Positions 8,638 through 17,098 of a DNA stretch of 64,000 nt are shown one piece after another. Origin of the DNA: Arthrobacter sp. ISL-48 (GTDB taxonomy: Bacteria; Actinomycetota; Actinomycetes; Actinomycetales; Micrococcaceae); contig NZ_JAGGPL010000009.1 of NCBI RefSeq assembly GCF_018613805.1, forward strand, positions 194,875 through 258,874. Direction: 5' to 3'. Position numbers and translations under genes: made by a program. Within the stretch, counting starts at the first letter, position 1; each line of letters starts with the position of its first letter. The notes beneath the pieces are model-generated. The model saw only the letters and a list, made by a program, of their open reading frames with translations, was not told the origin of the DNA and made no database searches.

Positions 8638-11271
8638 TCAGCCGGGCAGATGATCCCCGATGAGGGCCAGGTTTTGGATCACCGCCAGGCCGAACTGGGA
8701 GGCGTCGTTGGTGGAGACGGTGGGTGCCTCGTCTACCGGAAGGAGCACGTGCGGAGGCTGGATGGTCTTCAAGGTAAAGGCCGCTTCATGGTTCAGATGC
8801 TCCCCGCCCTCGGCGAAACTTTCCCAGGCCCGGGTGGCCAGGCCAGGGTCTCCCAGCCGCGAGGCGGCGTAGGCGCTGAGCCTGCTGTGGGCCTGGGTGA
8901 GGTAGATTCCGGCCAGGGGCTGGCCCACGGCCTGGATCTGTTCCTCCTCTGTGGCGAGGAACAGCCGGCAGTACTGCAGCCAGGCGCGTTCGAACTCCTT
9001 GTCCGGAACCAGGTCCACCAGCTCGCTGCAGATTTCCACCAGGCCGAACACGGCGCTGAGGTGCGAGACCCGGATGGCTTCCCTCCCGGCGTCGAACCTT
9101 CCCTTGTCCAGGTCGTAGAGGGCCTCGCCCGTGAGGAAGCCGTACTTCAGTGCGCCGATGTCCGCCATCGTGCCCAGCAGCCGGTCGCGGGAGCGGGGGT
9201 TGCCCGTGCGTTCCCAATCGGTAAGCCACGTCGCTGCGAGGGAACCCCAGTCGGTCCCCAGCCCCACGCCCAGTGCGTTCCGGTCCGGCCGGTAGGTGTC
9301 CGCATCCGGGCGGACCTTGCGCACAGGATCAAGGCCCAGGAAGTTCTGGTCGCTGTCCACCAGTTCGGTCAGGAGGTCCCCGGTGCGTTCGTCGGCCGTG
9401 AGGTAGTAGTAGAACCGGCGGTAGGCAGGAGTGCTGATGCGCAGCTGCTTGGCGCTGCAGCCCCAGTGCTGCACGTTGTGCCGGGAGCCCAGGCCGCGCC
9501 AGGGGCCCAGGTGGTAGACGTCCACCTCGCCGGTGTGCCGCGTCATTGCCTCGGCAAATCGGAAGATATCCGCACGCCCTGACCTCAGGTAGGAGTACCA
9601 GAGCCACAGGTCGGGGGAGAGTTCGGAGTTGTCCCAGGCGTAGCCGCCCACGTCGTACCGCCAGACATGCCGGTCGAAGTCATAGGTGTGCATGACGTCG
9701 CCGTAGTTCCAGAAGCCGTACCAGCGGCGCTGCTCCACCTGGCCAGTGTAGAAATCGAAGAGGAAGTCCAGCCTGTCCTCGAGTTCGGCGCGGGCCGGGG
9801 TGCTGCGGTCCACGGGTGTCCAGTCGCCGAAGACCTGGGCGGAATGGAGGTACTCCGGGGTGGCCTGCAGGAGGGCGGGTGTGGAAGCCGCCTTTGCGTC
9901 GGCGGCGAGGCTTTCGGTGGTAGGCGTAGAGCTGTAGGCAAAGAGGTTAAGCTCGTGCGTCCGGGCGATGCCTGTGGGGTTGCCGAAGCCGGGTTCGTAG
10001 TCCTCGTAGGTGATTTCCAGGCCCTCAAGCTGTTCCTCAAAGGTGTCCTGGCTCAGGCCGTCATGGTAGAACCTCAGGTCCATGGGCTGGGCTTCCGGCG
10101 AGTAAATCCACGCGGTCAGCGAAGCCTCGCCGGTGGCGGCGTTGCCGATGTCCAGCTGGCCGGGGTGGGACTGCCAGAAGTCCTTGATGCCAACGCCCAG
10201 GCCGCCGCGGTTGTCGCTGAGGGAGCAGAACCCGGCCGCCCTGGTCCCGCCGGAGATACCCACCCAACCATGATTCGCGGCCGTGCGCTTACGCAGTTCG
10301 AAGCCGTCCGCGCTGAGCTGGCTGAGGGTGTAGTCGTTCCAGGCTGGGATCAGGTGGAGCCGCCCGGAGACCTCCTCGTTCCATTCAGCCAGCGGCGGGG
10401 TTGGGTCGCCTGCCAACTGGGCCCGGCGGACCTCTTCCCCGGGGTCCCGGCGCAGGCCGGTCAGGCCGCGCACGGCTTCGAGCAGGAATCCACCGTCTGC
10501 TCCGGCGATTCTCACGTGCCGGTTGTGGAGCTCGCCCTCGAGGGGAACCGTGAAGCGGACGCCCAGCCCGGCCAGGAAATCCTGCTCGGCATCGCCGTCC
10601 CAGATGAACGAGTGGACCATGCGTACACTGCGGGCTCCGGCGTAAAAATAGAGCCGGACTATAAACGGCAGCCAGCTGGGCTTGTCGCTTGTTGCGCTGT
10701 CAGGGCAGTGCTTTCCTTCCAGCCGCACCACGGCGCGGATGGGACCGCTCTGTTCAAGCACGACGGCGGTGACCTCACCGGTGAACGCCTCCCGGGCAAC
10801 AGGTCCAGGTCCATCGGCCAGGCAGTCCTGGAGCAGGCTGACCAGCCGCCCGTCGCGGGCAACGGTGACACCGCCGCGGGACAGGGTGCTGAACAGGGAG
10901 CAGCCGCGGCGTTTGATCACCATCTCCAGCGGCCCTGTGGTCACCGTGACACTGTCCTCGGTCTCCATCACCTCCACCTGGGGTGCCGTTCCTGCTTCCG
11001 GTGTGGCCCCGCCGTCGGACGTCACCCGGTATTCGGGGGAGGGCGCGTCGGTGGCGGGGAGGGCAAGCCCTGCCCATTTTAGGGATCCGTCGGGCCAGGT
11101 GGCCAGGGGCCAGGCCTGGCTCGCGACGGGCTGGTTGTTGGCGTCGCGCACCGTCAGTTCTTCCGGGCCTGCCACCATTCCGCGGGCAAAGGGCATGCCC
11201 CAGGTGGTTCCCCCGCTGAGTTCCAAAGGCGCGCCGCCGTCGAGCCACGTGACATGGGTGTTCTGAGTCAT
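8638..11271 (-). CDS. Exo-rhamnogalacturonan lyase-like protein (PcRGLX/YetA, PL26)
   Basis: Protein of 877 residues from ATG 11271 (GGAA about 10 bases upstream); ATG 11280 is an alternative three codons longer. No signal peptide is seen, so it is probably cytoplasmic. The order is an N-terminal beta-sandwich (GTTWGMPFARG, 'WPDGSLKWAG'), a central region with 'GKHCPDS' and 'GARSVRMVHSF', and a C-terminal alpha/alpha-barrel ('WYGFWNYGDVMHTYD', 'WDNSELSPDLWLWY', 'RHNVQHWG'). This layout matches the YetA / PcRGLX exo-unsaturated rhamnogalacturonan lyase family (PL26). The role would be to trim oligosaccharides made by the PL11 enzyme. A closely similar operator upstream supports joint control. 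Family assignment is firm; activity is inferred. Confidence 0.85.
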   Translation of the reverse strand: MTQNTHVTWLDGGAPLELSGGTTWGMPFARGMVAGPEELTVRDANNQPVASQAWPLATWPDGSLKWAGLALPATDAPSPEYRVTSDGGATPEAGTAPQVEVMETEDSVTVTTGPLEMVIKRRGCSLFSTLSRGGVTVARDGRLVSLLQDCLADGPGPVAREAFTGEVTAVVLEQSGPIRAVVRLEGKHCPDSATSDKPSWLPFIVRLYFYAGARSVRMVHSFIWDGDAEQDFLAGLGVRFTVPLEGELHNRHVRIAGADGGFLLEAVRGLTGLRRDPGEEVRRAQLAGDPTPPLAEWNEEVSGRLHLIPAWNDYTLSQLSADGFELRKRTAANHGWVGISGGTRAAGFCSLSDNRGGLGVGIKDFWQSHPGQLDIGNAATGEASLTAWIYSPEAQPMDLRFYHDGLSQDTFEEQLEGLEITYEDYEPGFGNPTGIARTHELNLFAYSSTPTTESLAADAKAASTPALLQATPEYLHSAQVFGDWTPVDRSTPARAELEDRLDFLFDFYTGQVEQRRWYGFWNYGDVMHTYDFDRHVWRYDVGGYAWDNSELSPDLWLWYSYLRSGRADIFRFAEAMTRHTGEVDVYHLGPWRGLGSRHNVQHWGCSAKQLRISTPAYRRFYYYLTADERTGDLLTELVDSDQNFLGLDPVRKVRPDADTYRPDRNALGVGLGTDWGSLAATWLTDWERTGNPRSRDRLLGTMADIGALKYGFLTGEALYDLDKGRFDAGREAIRVSHLSAVFGLVEICSELVDLVPDKEFERAWLQYCRLFLATEEEQIQAVGQPLAGIYLTQAHSRLSAYAASRLGDPGLATRAWESFAEGGEHLNHEAAFTLKTIQPPHVLLPVDEAPTVSTNDASQFGLAVIQNLALIGDHLPG

Positions 11272-11346
11272 TGTGTCCATTCCGTTGTTAGCCGCTTCCG
11301 GCTGCCGAGGACGGCAGCACGCAGCCTGCAACTGGTGCGGCACGTG

Positions 11347-11360
11347 AGAAAGCGGTTTCT
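11347..11360. promoter_or_regulatory. LacI-type operator upstream of PL26 gene
   Basis: AGAAAGCGGTTTCT, a near-palindrome differing from the PL11 operator (5182-5195) at one base. It lies about 75 bases before the chosen start of the PL26 gene. Confidence 0.75.
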
Positions 11361-11493
11361 GATCCGGGATTTAACGTAGCGCGCTTAGGAATCGAACCGC
11401 AAGGGCCGTCCGCGAATATTGCGGGATTGTCCCGGTCCGTCGCTTGCAGGTGGGACTGCGGGTTATCGGGACACGAAGTCGGCGGCGCCCGGC

Positions 11494-11652
11494 CTACTTG
11501 CCCGGGTCAGGTTTACCGGCGTCTTCATCTTCTGTGTCGGCGCCTTCGGCAGGGTCCTGGGAATGCATCCGGAGGTCCGTTGGATCGGCGTCGAGATCCC
11601 CTTCGGACGGGGCTTCGCTGTGGATTCGCTGGGCTGCTGACTTCTCACTCAT
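11494..11652 (-). CDS. Small acidic protein of unknown function
   Basis: A 52-residue protein from ATG 11652, with AGGAG about 12 bases upstream. It is hydrophilic, rich in Asp, Glu, Ser and Pro, with no hydrophobic segment (MSEKSAAQRIHSEAPSEGD near the start, GADTEDEDAGKPDPGK at the end). Small acidic proteins of this kind are common in Arthrobacter genomes; no function is known to me. It stands alone downstream of an alpha/beta hydrolase gene on the same strand. Confidence 0.5.
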   Translation of the reverse strand: MSEKSAAQRIHSEAPSEGDLDADPTDLRMHSQDPAEGADTEDEDAGKPDPGK

Positions 11653-11742
11653 GACTGCTGCTCCTGTGCTGCCGATGGGCTGGGGCGTTGCCTTATCCAT
11701 CATTCAGCCCCTGCATCTGCAGGCTGTCAAGAACCGTAGCTG

Positions 11743-12588
11743 TCAACGCTGCGGGCCGACTTTGTCCCGACCGATCTGTGTCGATAACCAGCGTTGGAGA
11801 TCTGCCATGAGTGCCACGGGTGCATCCAGCTGGATGAGGTATCCGGCTCCGGGGATCATTGTCAACGTACTCCCCGGGATGGAGGCTTGCAGACGCCCTG
11901 CCCGGTCGGCGGGGATCCACGTGTCCTCTTGTCCCCAGATGATGTGCGTGGGAGCGCATACGGCGGCCAGATATGGTTCGAGTTCGCTTGTGAAACGCTC
12001 ATCGGCCTGCGCGATCTGGCGGTAGAAGGCCGCTTGGCCCTCGTGGTCAGCCCAGGGGGCGGCAAGCAGCTCGGCAGCATGAGGTGGGAGTCCGCGATGA
12101 CTGGCCCCAGCGATGTAGGCATCCAACGCGCCCCGATGCACGGCTGCGGGGAGCTGCGCGAAAACATCCGCATTCTCCTTGACCAAAGTGAAGAAGGGCG
12201 ACCCCCAGGGCCGCAGCGCGACAACGTCCACCAGGCACAATGACGCAAACGAGCGCCCGTGCAGGAGATGTGCCCGGAGCGACACGGCACCTCCATAGTC
12301 GTGGGCGACGACGTGCGGCCGGTCCAGCTCCCAATGCGCCAGAAGCGATGAGAAGGCCTCCCCCTGAACACCGAGGTCGACGTCATGGTGCCGTTCCTTT
12401 GAGGATGCGCCGTAACCCGGCATGTCCCAGAGGTAGACGGTGAAGTCACGAGCGAGGGCCTCGGCGAACGGAGCCCACAACGCCGAGGACCATGGTGTGC
12501 CGTGGCAGAAGACGAGCGGAGGGCCCTCGCCGGTTGCCCTCCAGACGATCCGCCGGTTGCGCCACGTGAATGTTCTGTCGAGTATCAC
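11743..12588 (-). CDS. Alpha/beta hydrolase, haloalkane dehalogenase-like, catalytic His replaced
   Basis: Protein of 281 residues starting at GTG 12588 (VILDRTFTWRNRR). The frame is open to 12921, but that extension is antisense to a decayed gene and has no protein character. The fold is clear: oxyanion motif FCHGTP (residues 28-33), a nucleophile elbow VVAHDYGG with Asp98 as in dehalogenases and epoxide hydrolases, and WGQEDTW carrying the acid. The usual PGAGHLIQLDAP motif reads PGAGYLIQLDAP (TAC codon), so the catalytic histidine position is tyrosine 251. It would need only one base change from CAC. The protein may be inactive or do other chemistry. It sits beside gene debris, which favours decay. 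Confidence 0.8.
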   Translation of the reverse strand: MILDRTFTWRNRRIVWRATGEGPPLVFCHGTPWSSALWAPFAEALARDFTVYLWDMPGYGASSKERHHDVDLGVQGEAFSSLLAHWELDRPHVVAHDYGGAVSLRAHLLHGRSFASLCLVDVVALRPWGSPFFTLVKENADVFAQLPAAVHRGALDAYIAGASHRGLPPHAAELLAAPWADHEGQAAFYRQIAQADERFTSELEPYLAAVCAPTHIIWGQEDTWIPADRAGRLQASIPGSTLTMIPGAGYLIQLDAPVALMADLQRWLSTQIGRDKVGPQR

Positions 12589-12640
12589 CGGTCCATGGTC
12601 GCAGGGTGTTGCGGGCGTAGCCACGGCGGGATCTGACCGC

Positions 12641-13098
12641 CTACGGCATTTCGGCGAAGTCATCGACCAGCCGCTGGATGTCGCGGCGGGGTCCGACGGC
12701 ACCGCCGGGAGTGGTTTCCAGGGCGCCGACGAGGTTGATCTAACCCTTCCAGAGCGCCCAACCGCGTCCACGGGACCACGTTGCCTGGTCAACACCGAGC
12801 GTTTTGCGGAAGACCCGGCGGGCGGAGGAGTCAAAGAACGTCCAGGCGATGACCATGTCGCAGGCGGGACCACCCACGCCCGAGCAGCCGAAGTCGATAA
12901 CGGCTGAAAGCCCGCCATCACGCGTCAACAGGTTCCCGGCGACGTCACCGTGGAACCAGACCGGCTCACTATCCCATCGGGCCCTGACGGCATGATCCCA
13001 GACCCGTTTGACGTCGTCTGCGGGGATTTCGCCACCTAGGGCATCGATGGCGGCGAGCGCCTCGTCCGCGTAGACGGATGGCGGCGCGCCTCTGTACC
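12641..13098 (-). pseudogene. Aminoglycoside phosphotransferase-like gene, N-terminus lost and nonsense-mutated
   Basis: Read on the minus strand, the sequence gives YRGAPPSVYADEALAAID, then VWFHGDVAGNLL (the Brenner catalytic loop, with HGD), SAVIDFGCSGVGGPACD (the DFG-like metal loop) and a helical C-terminus ending in FAEMP and TAG 12641-12643. These match the APH/choline-kinase family. A TAG at 12740-12742 breaks the frame after LWKG, where relatives continue. The N-terminal ATP-binding lobe is absent: the sequence stops near 13098 and runs into a different, oppositely oriented gene fragment. It should be non-functional. Confidence 0.75.
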
Positions 13099-13350
13099 GC
13101 GGTCATGGAGTCCTCCACGCGCAGCGTCCTGAGCTTCTTGGATGCACCCCAGCTCAATGCGCCGGAGGCCTACTTCACGTTCCATGCCCAGGTTTACGCA
13201 GAGGACGGCGAGGTCAGGGGCGAATCCACCGCCAAATTCCTTCGCCACTACATGGCGGAATATGGCGCATTCGTCGAGCGGGTGTTGGGCGCGAACGCTC
13301 CAGGCCACATCGGCGACCTGGAGCCGGATGCGGATAAGCTGCCGCGCTGA
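13099..13350 (+). pseudogene. NADPH-dependent FMN reductase-like fragment (C-terminal end)
   Basis: About 80 codons in frame ending TGA 13348-13350. The protein 'SVLSFLDAPQLNAPEAYF' followed by 'STAKFLRHYMAEYGAFVERVL' matches the C-terminal end of NAD(P)H-dependent FMN/quinone reductases. The flavodoxin-like N-terminal two thirds, with the FMN-binding loop, are missing, and the fragment abuts the phosphotransferase remnant at about 13,100. No ribosome site precedes the available start codons. Confidence 0.6.
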
Positions 13351-13402
13351 CGCACAGGTTTGTGTATCGGATCCGGCGCGGGACTGTGGGAGTGGACATG
13401 AC

Positions 13403-13876
13403 CTAATCCAGCGGCAGGGTGACAGTTACGGTGGTGCCGCACCCCGGGCTTGAGCAGATGTCAACGGAACCGCCCGCCTCGTGGACGGCCACTGACATCA
13501 GCCGCAGTCCGTAGCCGTGGTGCCGCCCGCTGATGGCGAGCTGGCTCTCAAAGCCCGTGCCGTCGTCGGACACCACCAACCGGATCCCGTGGTCCACGGC
13601 AGCGAGCTGGACGGTGAGGTCAGAGGCGTCCGAGTACTTCAGCGCATTGCTCAACGCTTCCCGGGCCGACTGGTAAAGCAAGGACGCGCAGTCCGCCGGG
13701 ATCTCGATGCCCCAGTGCGGAGTATCCCAGTGCACTGCGGTCCCTTGCTGACGGAGGGGCGCCGTAAGCCGGTCAATACAGCCGGCCAGCCCCAAGGTGT
13801 GGAAGTCGGGCGGATGAAGATCCGTGATCACCCCGTCCACGGCGACTACTTCATCCAGAGCTGATTCGTTCCCCAT
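13403..13876 (-). CDS. Stand-alone histidine-kinase ATPase domain (NarX/DegS type), no H-box
   Basis: Protein of 157 residues from ATG 13876, with CAGGAAG close upstream. Residues 1-55 contain the tail of a HisKA_3 region (DLHPPDFHTLGLAGCID). Residues 60-157 form a HATPase domain with the N-box REALSNALKYSD, the G1 box SDDGTGFE and the G2 region GYGLRLMSVAVHEAGGS. The phospho-accepting histidine and any sensor region are absent. It could be a truncated kinase remnant or a free ATPase/anti-sigma-like regulator. Its ATP-binding residues look intact and it has a good ribosome site, so expression is possible. No response regulator is adjacent. Confidence 0.65.
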   Translation of the reverse strand: MGNESALDEVVAVDGVITDLHPPDFHTLGLAGCIDRLTAPLRQQGTAVHWDTPHWGIEIPADCASLLYQSAREALSNALKYSDASDLTVQLAAVDHGIRLVVSDDGTGFESQLAISGRHHGYGLRLMSVAVHEAGGSVDICSSPGCGTTVTVTLPLD

Positions 13877-14315
13877 GACTTCCTGCTTCCCCACTGCTGG
13901 TGGTCCTTATGCTTCAAGCGTGGACCGCCGACCGCATGGGTTGCGAAGGGTTGAGTCAAGATCGGATCAAAAATCCGCGGAGGGCTGGAGCGGTGTTGCC
14001 GTTACTGCGACGACACCGCCTTGGGATGCACCACGGTCAGGTTCATGCACCTCAAGACCCAGCGCACAAACTGAGGGCGGCCGCTGAGAGCAATCTATTG
14101 TTGCGCTGTTCTTTACCAAAGCTTGTAGGTTTGCTTCCATTTCTCTGCTGATGGATTGCGTTCACGTTGAAAGACTCAAAGTCAATAGGTATTTGAATAC
14201 TTCCAACGGAGACTTGGCGATAAATGCGCGACACATCACAACGGCATACAGAAAATAAGGCGCGCTGGGCTAGTCAGTCCGGCACCCGTGGAGTCCGGCA
14301 TGGGAAAAACTGCGG
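13877..14315. other. Non-coding stretch upstream of GT2 gene
   Basis: About 440 bases in which I see no convincing gene. The right half (14080-14260) is less GC-rich than the surroundings, as expected for the promoter of the GT2 gene, but no clear promoter boxes or operator could be fixed. Confidence 0.5.
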
Positions 14316-15365
14316 GTGATTACTGTCCTTATTCCGGCCCATAATGAAGCGGCTGGCATATTTGAAACCCTTGATTCCCTCAAGAACCAGACCCTTCTTC
14401 CTGACAGGGTAATTGTTGTTTCCGACAATTGCACCGACACTACCGAGCAGATTGCGCTGGCCGAGGGGGCGGAGGTCATCTCCACGCTGGGAAACGCGGA
14501 CAAAAAGGCCGGAGCGCTGAACTTTGCTCTCAGCAGGCTCCTCCCATTGGCTGGGCCGGAGGACATGTTCCTCATTCAGGACGCGGATTCCCAGCTTTCC
14601 CGGGACTTCATCGAGAGGGCCGTGAGCCATCTGCAGTCGGACTCCCGGCTCGGCGCCGTGGGTGGTGTCTTCCGTGGAGGAGCTGGCGGAGGCTTCGTGG
14701 GGCACCTGCAACGGAATGAATATGCCAGATACGCGCGCGACGTGAAACGCCTCAAAGGGAAGTGCCTGGTAGTAACAGGTACTGCGGCCCTGTTCAGGGC
14801 GCGGACCCTACGGGACGTCGTCGCAGCCAGGCTGGACGGGAAACTGCCCCCCGGCAACGGGCGCGGCGGCGTCTATGACACCTCGGTCCTGACCGAGGAT
14901 AACGAACTCTCGTTTGCCCTGCTCACCCTCCACTACCGGATCAAGTCCCCGGCTGACTGCACTCTGGTCACTGAGGTGATGCCGTCCTGGGGCGAATTGT
15001 GGGCCCAGCGGCTCCGGTGGAAGCGCGGCGCCGTGGAGAACTGCGTCCAGTATGGCTGGACCCGTGTCACCCGACCGTACTGGGGGCGGCAGGCCCTCTC
15101 GGTGATCGGGGTGCTGGTGACTCTGGCGTATTTCGGCACGGTGGCGTTTGCACTGGGCACGGGGGCCGGGCTGCATATCCAGCCCTTCTGGCTGGCCGTG
15201 ACCGGTGTCTTCGTGATCGAGCGTGTGGTGACAGTCCGGCTCCGGGGATGGAAGTACATGCTCGCCGCCGCCACCATGTACGAGCTCGTGATCGACCTGT
15301 TCCTGCAACTGGTCCACGCGAAGGCGTACGCAGACGCAGCCCTCAACAATAAGAAAGCCTGGTAA
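14316..15365 (+). CDS. Membrane glycosyltransferase family 2, hyaluronan/poly-GlcNAc synthase-like
   Basis: Protein of 349 residues from GTG 14316 (MITVLIPAHNEAAG); the start has only a weak ribosome site. The GT-A domain shows all processive-synthase motifs: VVSDNCTD, QDADSQ (DAD 89-91), LTEDNE (TED 193-195) and QRLRW (231-235). Three or four hydrophobic segments follow (about 258-283, 288-305, 316-335). This is the layout of synthases that build and export beta-linked glycans such as hyaluronan, poly-GlcNAc or cellulose. It lacks an N-terminal membrane helix. A 54-residue sorting-signal peptide follows after five bases, so both are probably translated from one mRNA. The product is unknown. 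Confidence 0.85.
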   Translation: MITVLIPAHNEAAGIFETLDSLKNQTLLPDRVIVVSDNCTDTTEQIALAEGAEVISTLGNADKKAGALNFALSRLLPLAGPEDMFLIQDADSQLSRDFIERAVSHLQSDSRLGAVGGVFRGGAGGGFVGHLQRNEYARYARDVKRLKGKCLVVTGTAALFRARTLRDVVAARLDGKLPPGNGRGGVYDTSVLTEDNELSFALLTLHYRIKSPADCTLVTEVMPSWGELWAQRLRWKRGAVENCVQYGWTRVTRPYWGRQALSVIGVLVTLAYFGTVAFALGTGAGLHIQPFWLAVTGVFVIERVVTVRLRGWKYMLAAATMYELVIDLFLQLVHAKAYADAALNNKKAW

Positions 15366-15370
15366 CAACT

Positions 15371-15535
15371 ATGTATGACAACCCAGCAGCTCCGGCAGCC
15401 GCCGGCGTCGGCTCTGGAACGCTCGCTATGACGGGGGCCGGTGACCTGTTCTGGGTGGCTTTGGCGGCTTTCGCCCTCCTGGCGCTCGGCCTGGCCATCA
15501 AGCGGATTGTGCCCGTTCGGGGTGGCAGGTCCTAA
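15371..15535 (+). CDS. Mini-protein consisting of a sortase-like LAxTG sorting signal
   Basis: A 54-residue protein starting at ATG 15371, five bases after the GT2 stop. Residues 1-17 are Ala/Gly/Pro-rich. Residues 18-22 are LAMTG, followed by a hydrophobic span (26-42) and the basic tail KRIVPVRGGRS. This is the three-part layout of a cell-wall sorting signal, and LAxTG is the motif known for class E sortases of high-GC actinobacteria. There is almost no mature protein ahead of it and no signal peptide, so the peptide itself may insert in the membrane and act as an anchor or partner for the neighbouring synthase. The motif is seen; sortase processing is inferred. Confidence 0.6.
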   Translation: MYDNPAAPAAAGVGSGTLAMTGAGDLFWVALAAFALLALGLAIKRIVPVRGGRS

Positions 15536-15562
15536 GTACTACCGGTACTTTCGCAAGCAGTG

Positions 15563-15615
15563 CAAGCGCAGGGCGCCCCGTTGTCCGGTCCGCCCTGCGC
15601 TTGGCCCTTTCTTTG
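15563..15615 (+). terminator. Terminator after GT2/mini-protein operon
   Basis: Perfect 13-base inverted repeat (15563-15575 with 15591-15603) followed by a T-rich stretch. It sits between the mini-protein gene and the convergent GH16-like gene. Confidence 0.85.
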
Positions 15616-15625
15616 CTTTGCCGGA

Positions 15626-16711
15626 TCACACGTTGACGACGGCGGAACATCCGCCTGCGTCGCAGATCTTGTACGCGGTGGTGGCCCCGTCTTTGATCTT
15701 GTTCACAAAGCTGCCGCTGTTAAGCACGGTCTTTTGCGTTCCGTCAGTCCAGAGGGTGACGCTGGTTCCAGCGGCACCTGTCCACGTCAAGGCAGTCGTG
15801 TTGCTCCCCTTTGAATTGGTGGTGGTGGCCGTCAGCTTGATGGCCGGCGCCGGCACCGGAGGCGGCGTAGTGGAGGCAGGAGTGAAGGAGAAATCACGGA
15901 TTACCACGTTCTCAGGCTTCACATGGGCCGGATCGCCGCCGCCACCGCCGGTGACCCAGAGATTGAAATGGACTTGTTCCTTGGCAGGCACGGGCACCGT
16001 GGATCCTTCAAGAACAGTTCGCTTGAGAAGCGTCCCAACGTAGCCCGCCCCGGCGTAGGTTTCGAAGGTCAGCCTGCCGGGCTCCCAGACCATTCTGTGC
16101 GTGGTGATGGGGCTGGCAGTGACGTCAAAGACTGTGGTGTTGTTCCCCTGCCCTGGGGGCTTGCTGGCGTCGAACCAGTATCCGTGGCCCTGGGTGACAG
16201 GCCAGGATTGGCCGTAGCTGGCGCCACCGCCCCAGGCTGACGCTTCACATAGGTCGATCTCGTTGAAGCCGGGCTCAGCCAGGGGATCGTACGTGAAGAG
16301 GCATCCCCAGACCACTTCCTTTTGCAGCAGACTGAGATTCTTCTCCACCGTGGTGCTGTAGGTCCCATAACCGAACCCCTTCCGGGTGGATTGGAACTCT
16401 GCGGCCACAGGGGACGCGCCCGTTGGGTTGGTCAGTTTCATAGTGACGTAGCCATTCGCGTTGGGCCCGCTGACGTTGGCGGCGGCGAACGCCCTGTTGT
16501 ACTGCGGAGCCCCGCCCCAAAAGCGCTTTTCCCAGTTGAATCCTTTCCAGGCGAAACTCCCCGCCGGTCCTGGGTTGGGATCCATGGGCGTGGCGTCCGC
16601 GGCCTGCGCGGCCGGCACGGACACCAGCATCGCGAGAGCCGCCGCCGCCAACATGGCCAAGGGTCTTACGGAGTGGGCGGGAAATAGAACGGATAACCGA
16701 AAAGAAGCCAT
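15626..16711 (-). CDS. Secreted GH16-type concanavalin-fold glycosidase with C-terminal beta domain
   Basis: Protein of 361 residues from ATG 16711, with AAGGGG seven bases upstream. Residues 1-38 are a long Sec signal ending PAAQAAD. Residues 50-275 are a concanavalin-like jelly roll with the GH16 catalytic motif EIDLCE at 151-156 (nucleophile Glu151, acid/base Glu156, assisting Asp153). 'QSTRKGFGYGTYST' and 'HRMVWEPGRLTFET' fit the family strands. After a Pro-rich linker (STTPPPVPAPA) comes a C-terminal fibronectin/Ig-like beta domain with a DAGGCS loop. Substrate is probably a beta-glucan, galactan or xyloglucan. It is divergent from the response regulator gene. Confidence 0.85.
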   Translation of the reverse strand: MASFRLSVLFPAHSVRPLAMLAAAALAMLVSVPAAQAADATPMDPNPGPAGSFAWKGFNWEKRFWGGAPQYNRAFAAANVSGPNANGYVTMKLTNPTGASPVAAEFQSTRKGFGYGTYSTTVEKNLSLLQKEVVWGCLFTYDPLAEPGFNEIDLCEASAWGGGASYGQSWPVTQGHGYWFDASKPPGQGNNTTVFDVTASPITTHRMVWEPGRLTFETYAGAGYVGTLLKRTVLEGSTVPVPAKEQVHFNLWVTGGGGGDPAHVKPENVVIRDFSFTPASTTPPPVPAPAIKLTATTTNSKGSNTTALTWTGAAGTSVTLWTDGTQKTVLNSGSFVNKIKDGATTAYKICDAGGCSAVVNV

Positions 16712-17098
16712 GTGGCGCCCCTTACCTGTGCTCCCAGCGAGCAGCTTTGCGCCCCCAGTGAGCGCAACTTGATCATCAGTCACATCTGATACAGAACGCA
16801 ATAGACTCAACGCCGCTAATTTGTTGCGGAATCACCTCAAGAAATACGCAATATTTGCCAAGCCTCAAGAACGGCGCAAAGTAATGGCAATTTACTTAAT
16901 ACTCCGAGTCGAGTCTGTAAGCTTCATTCCAATACATCCATTCGGTTTATTCGGCCGCTACATGGCACCTTGACATGTGGCAGCGGAGCGTAAAAACGCG
17001 GATGGACGAACGCCTGTTTTGGCCGCATGCAGAGTTGTCAACACTCCAACTTTCGGCGCGCACACACTACTGGCTCAAACGGACTATTAGGGGCGCAG
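16712..17098. other. AT-richer divergent promoter region
   Basis: About 390 bases between the GH16-like gene and the response regulator gene. Bases 16800-16960 are visibly AT-rich. Promoters for both genes are likely here, but I could not fix the boxes or an operator. No small gene is evident. Confidence 0.55.

Noticed and set aside
12589..12921. N-terminal extension of the alpha/beta hydrolase
   Set aside because: The open frame overlaps the phosphotransferase remnant in another frame and reads as Ser/Pro/Arg-rich noise; the fold starts at GTG 12588.
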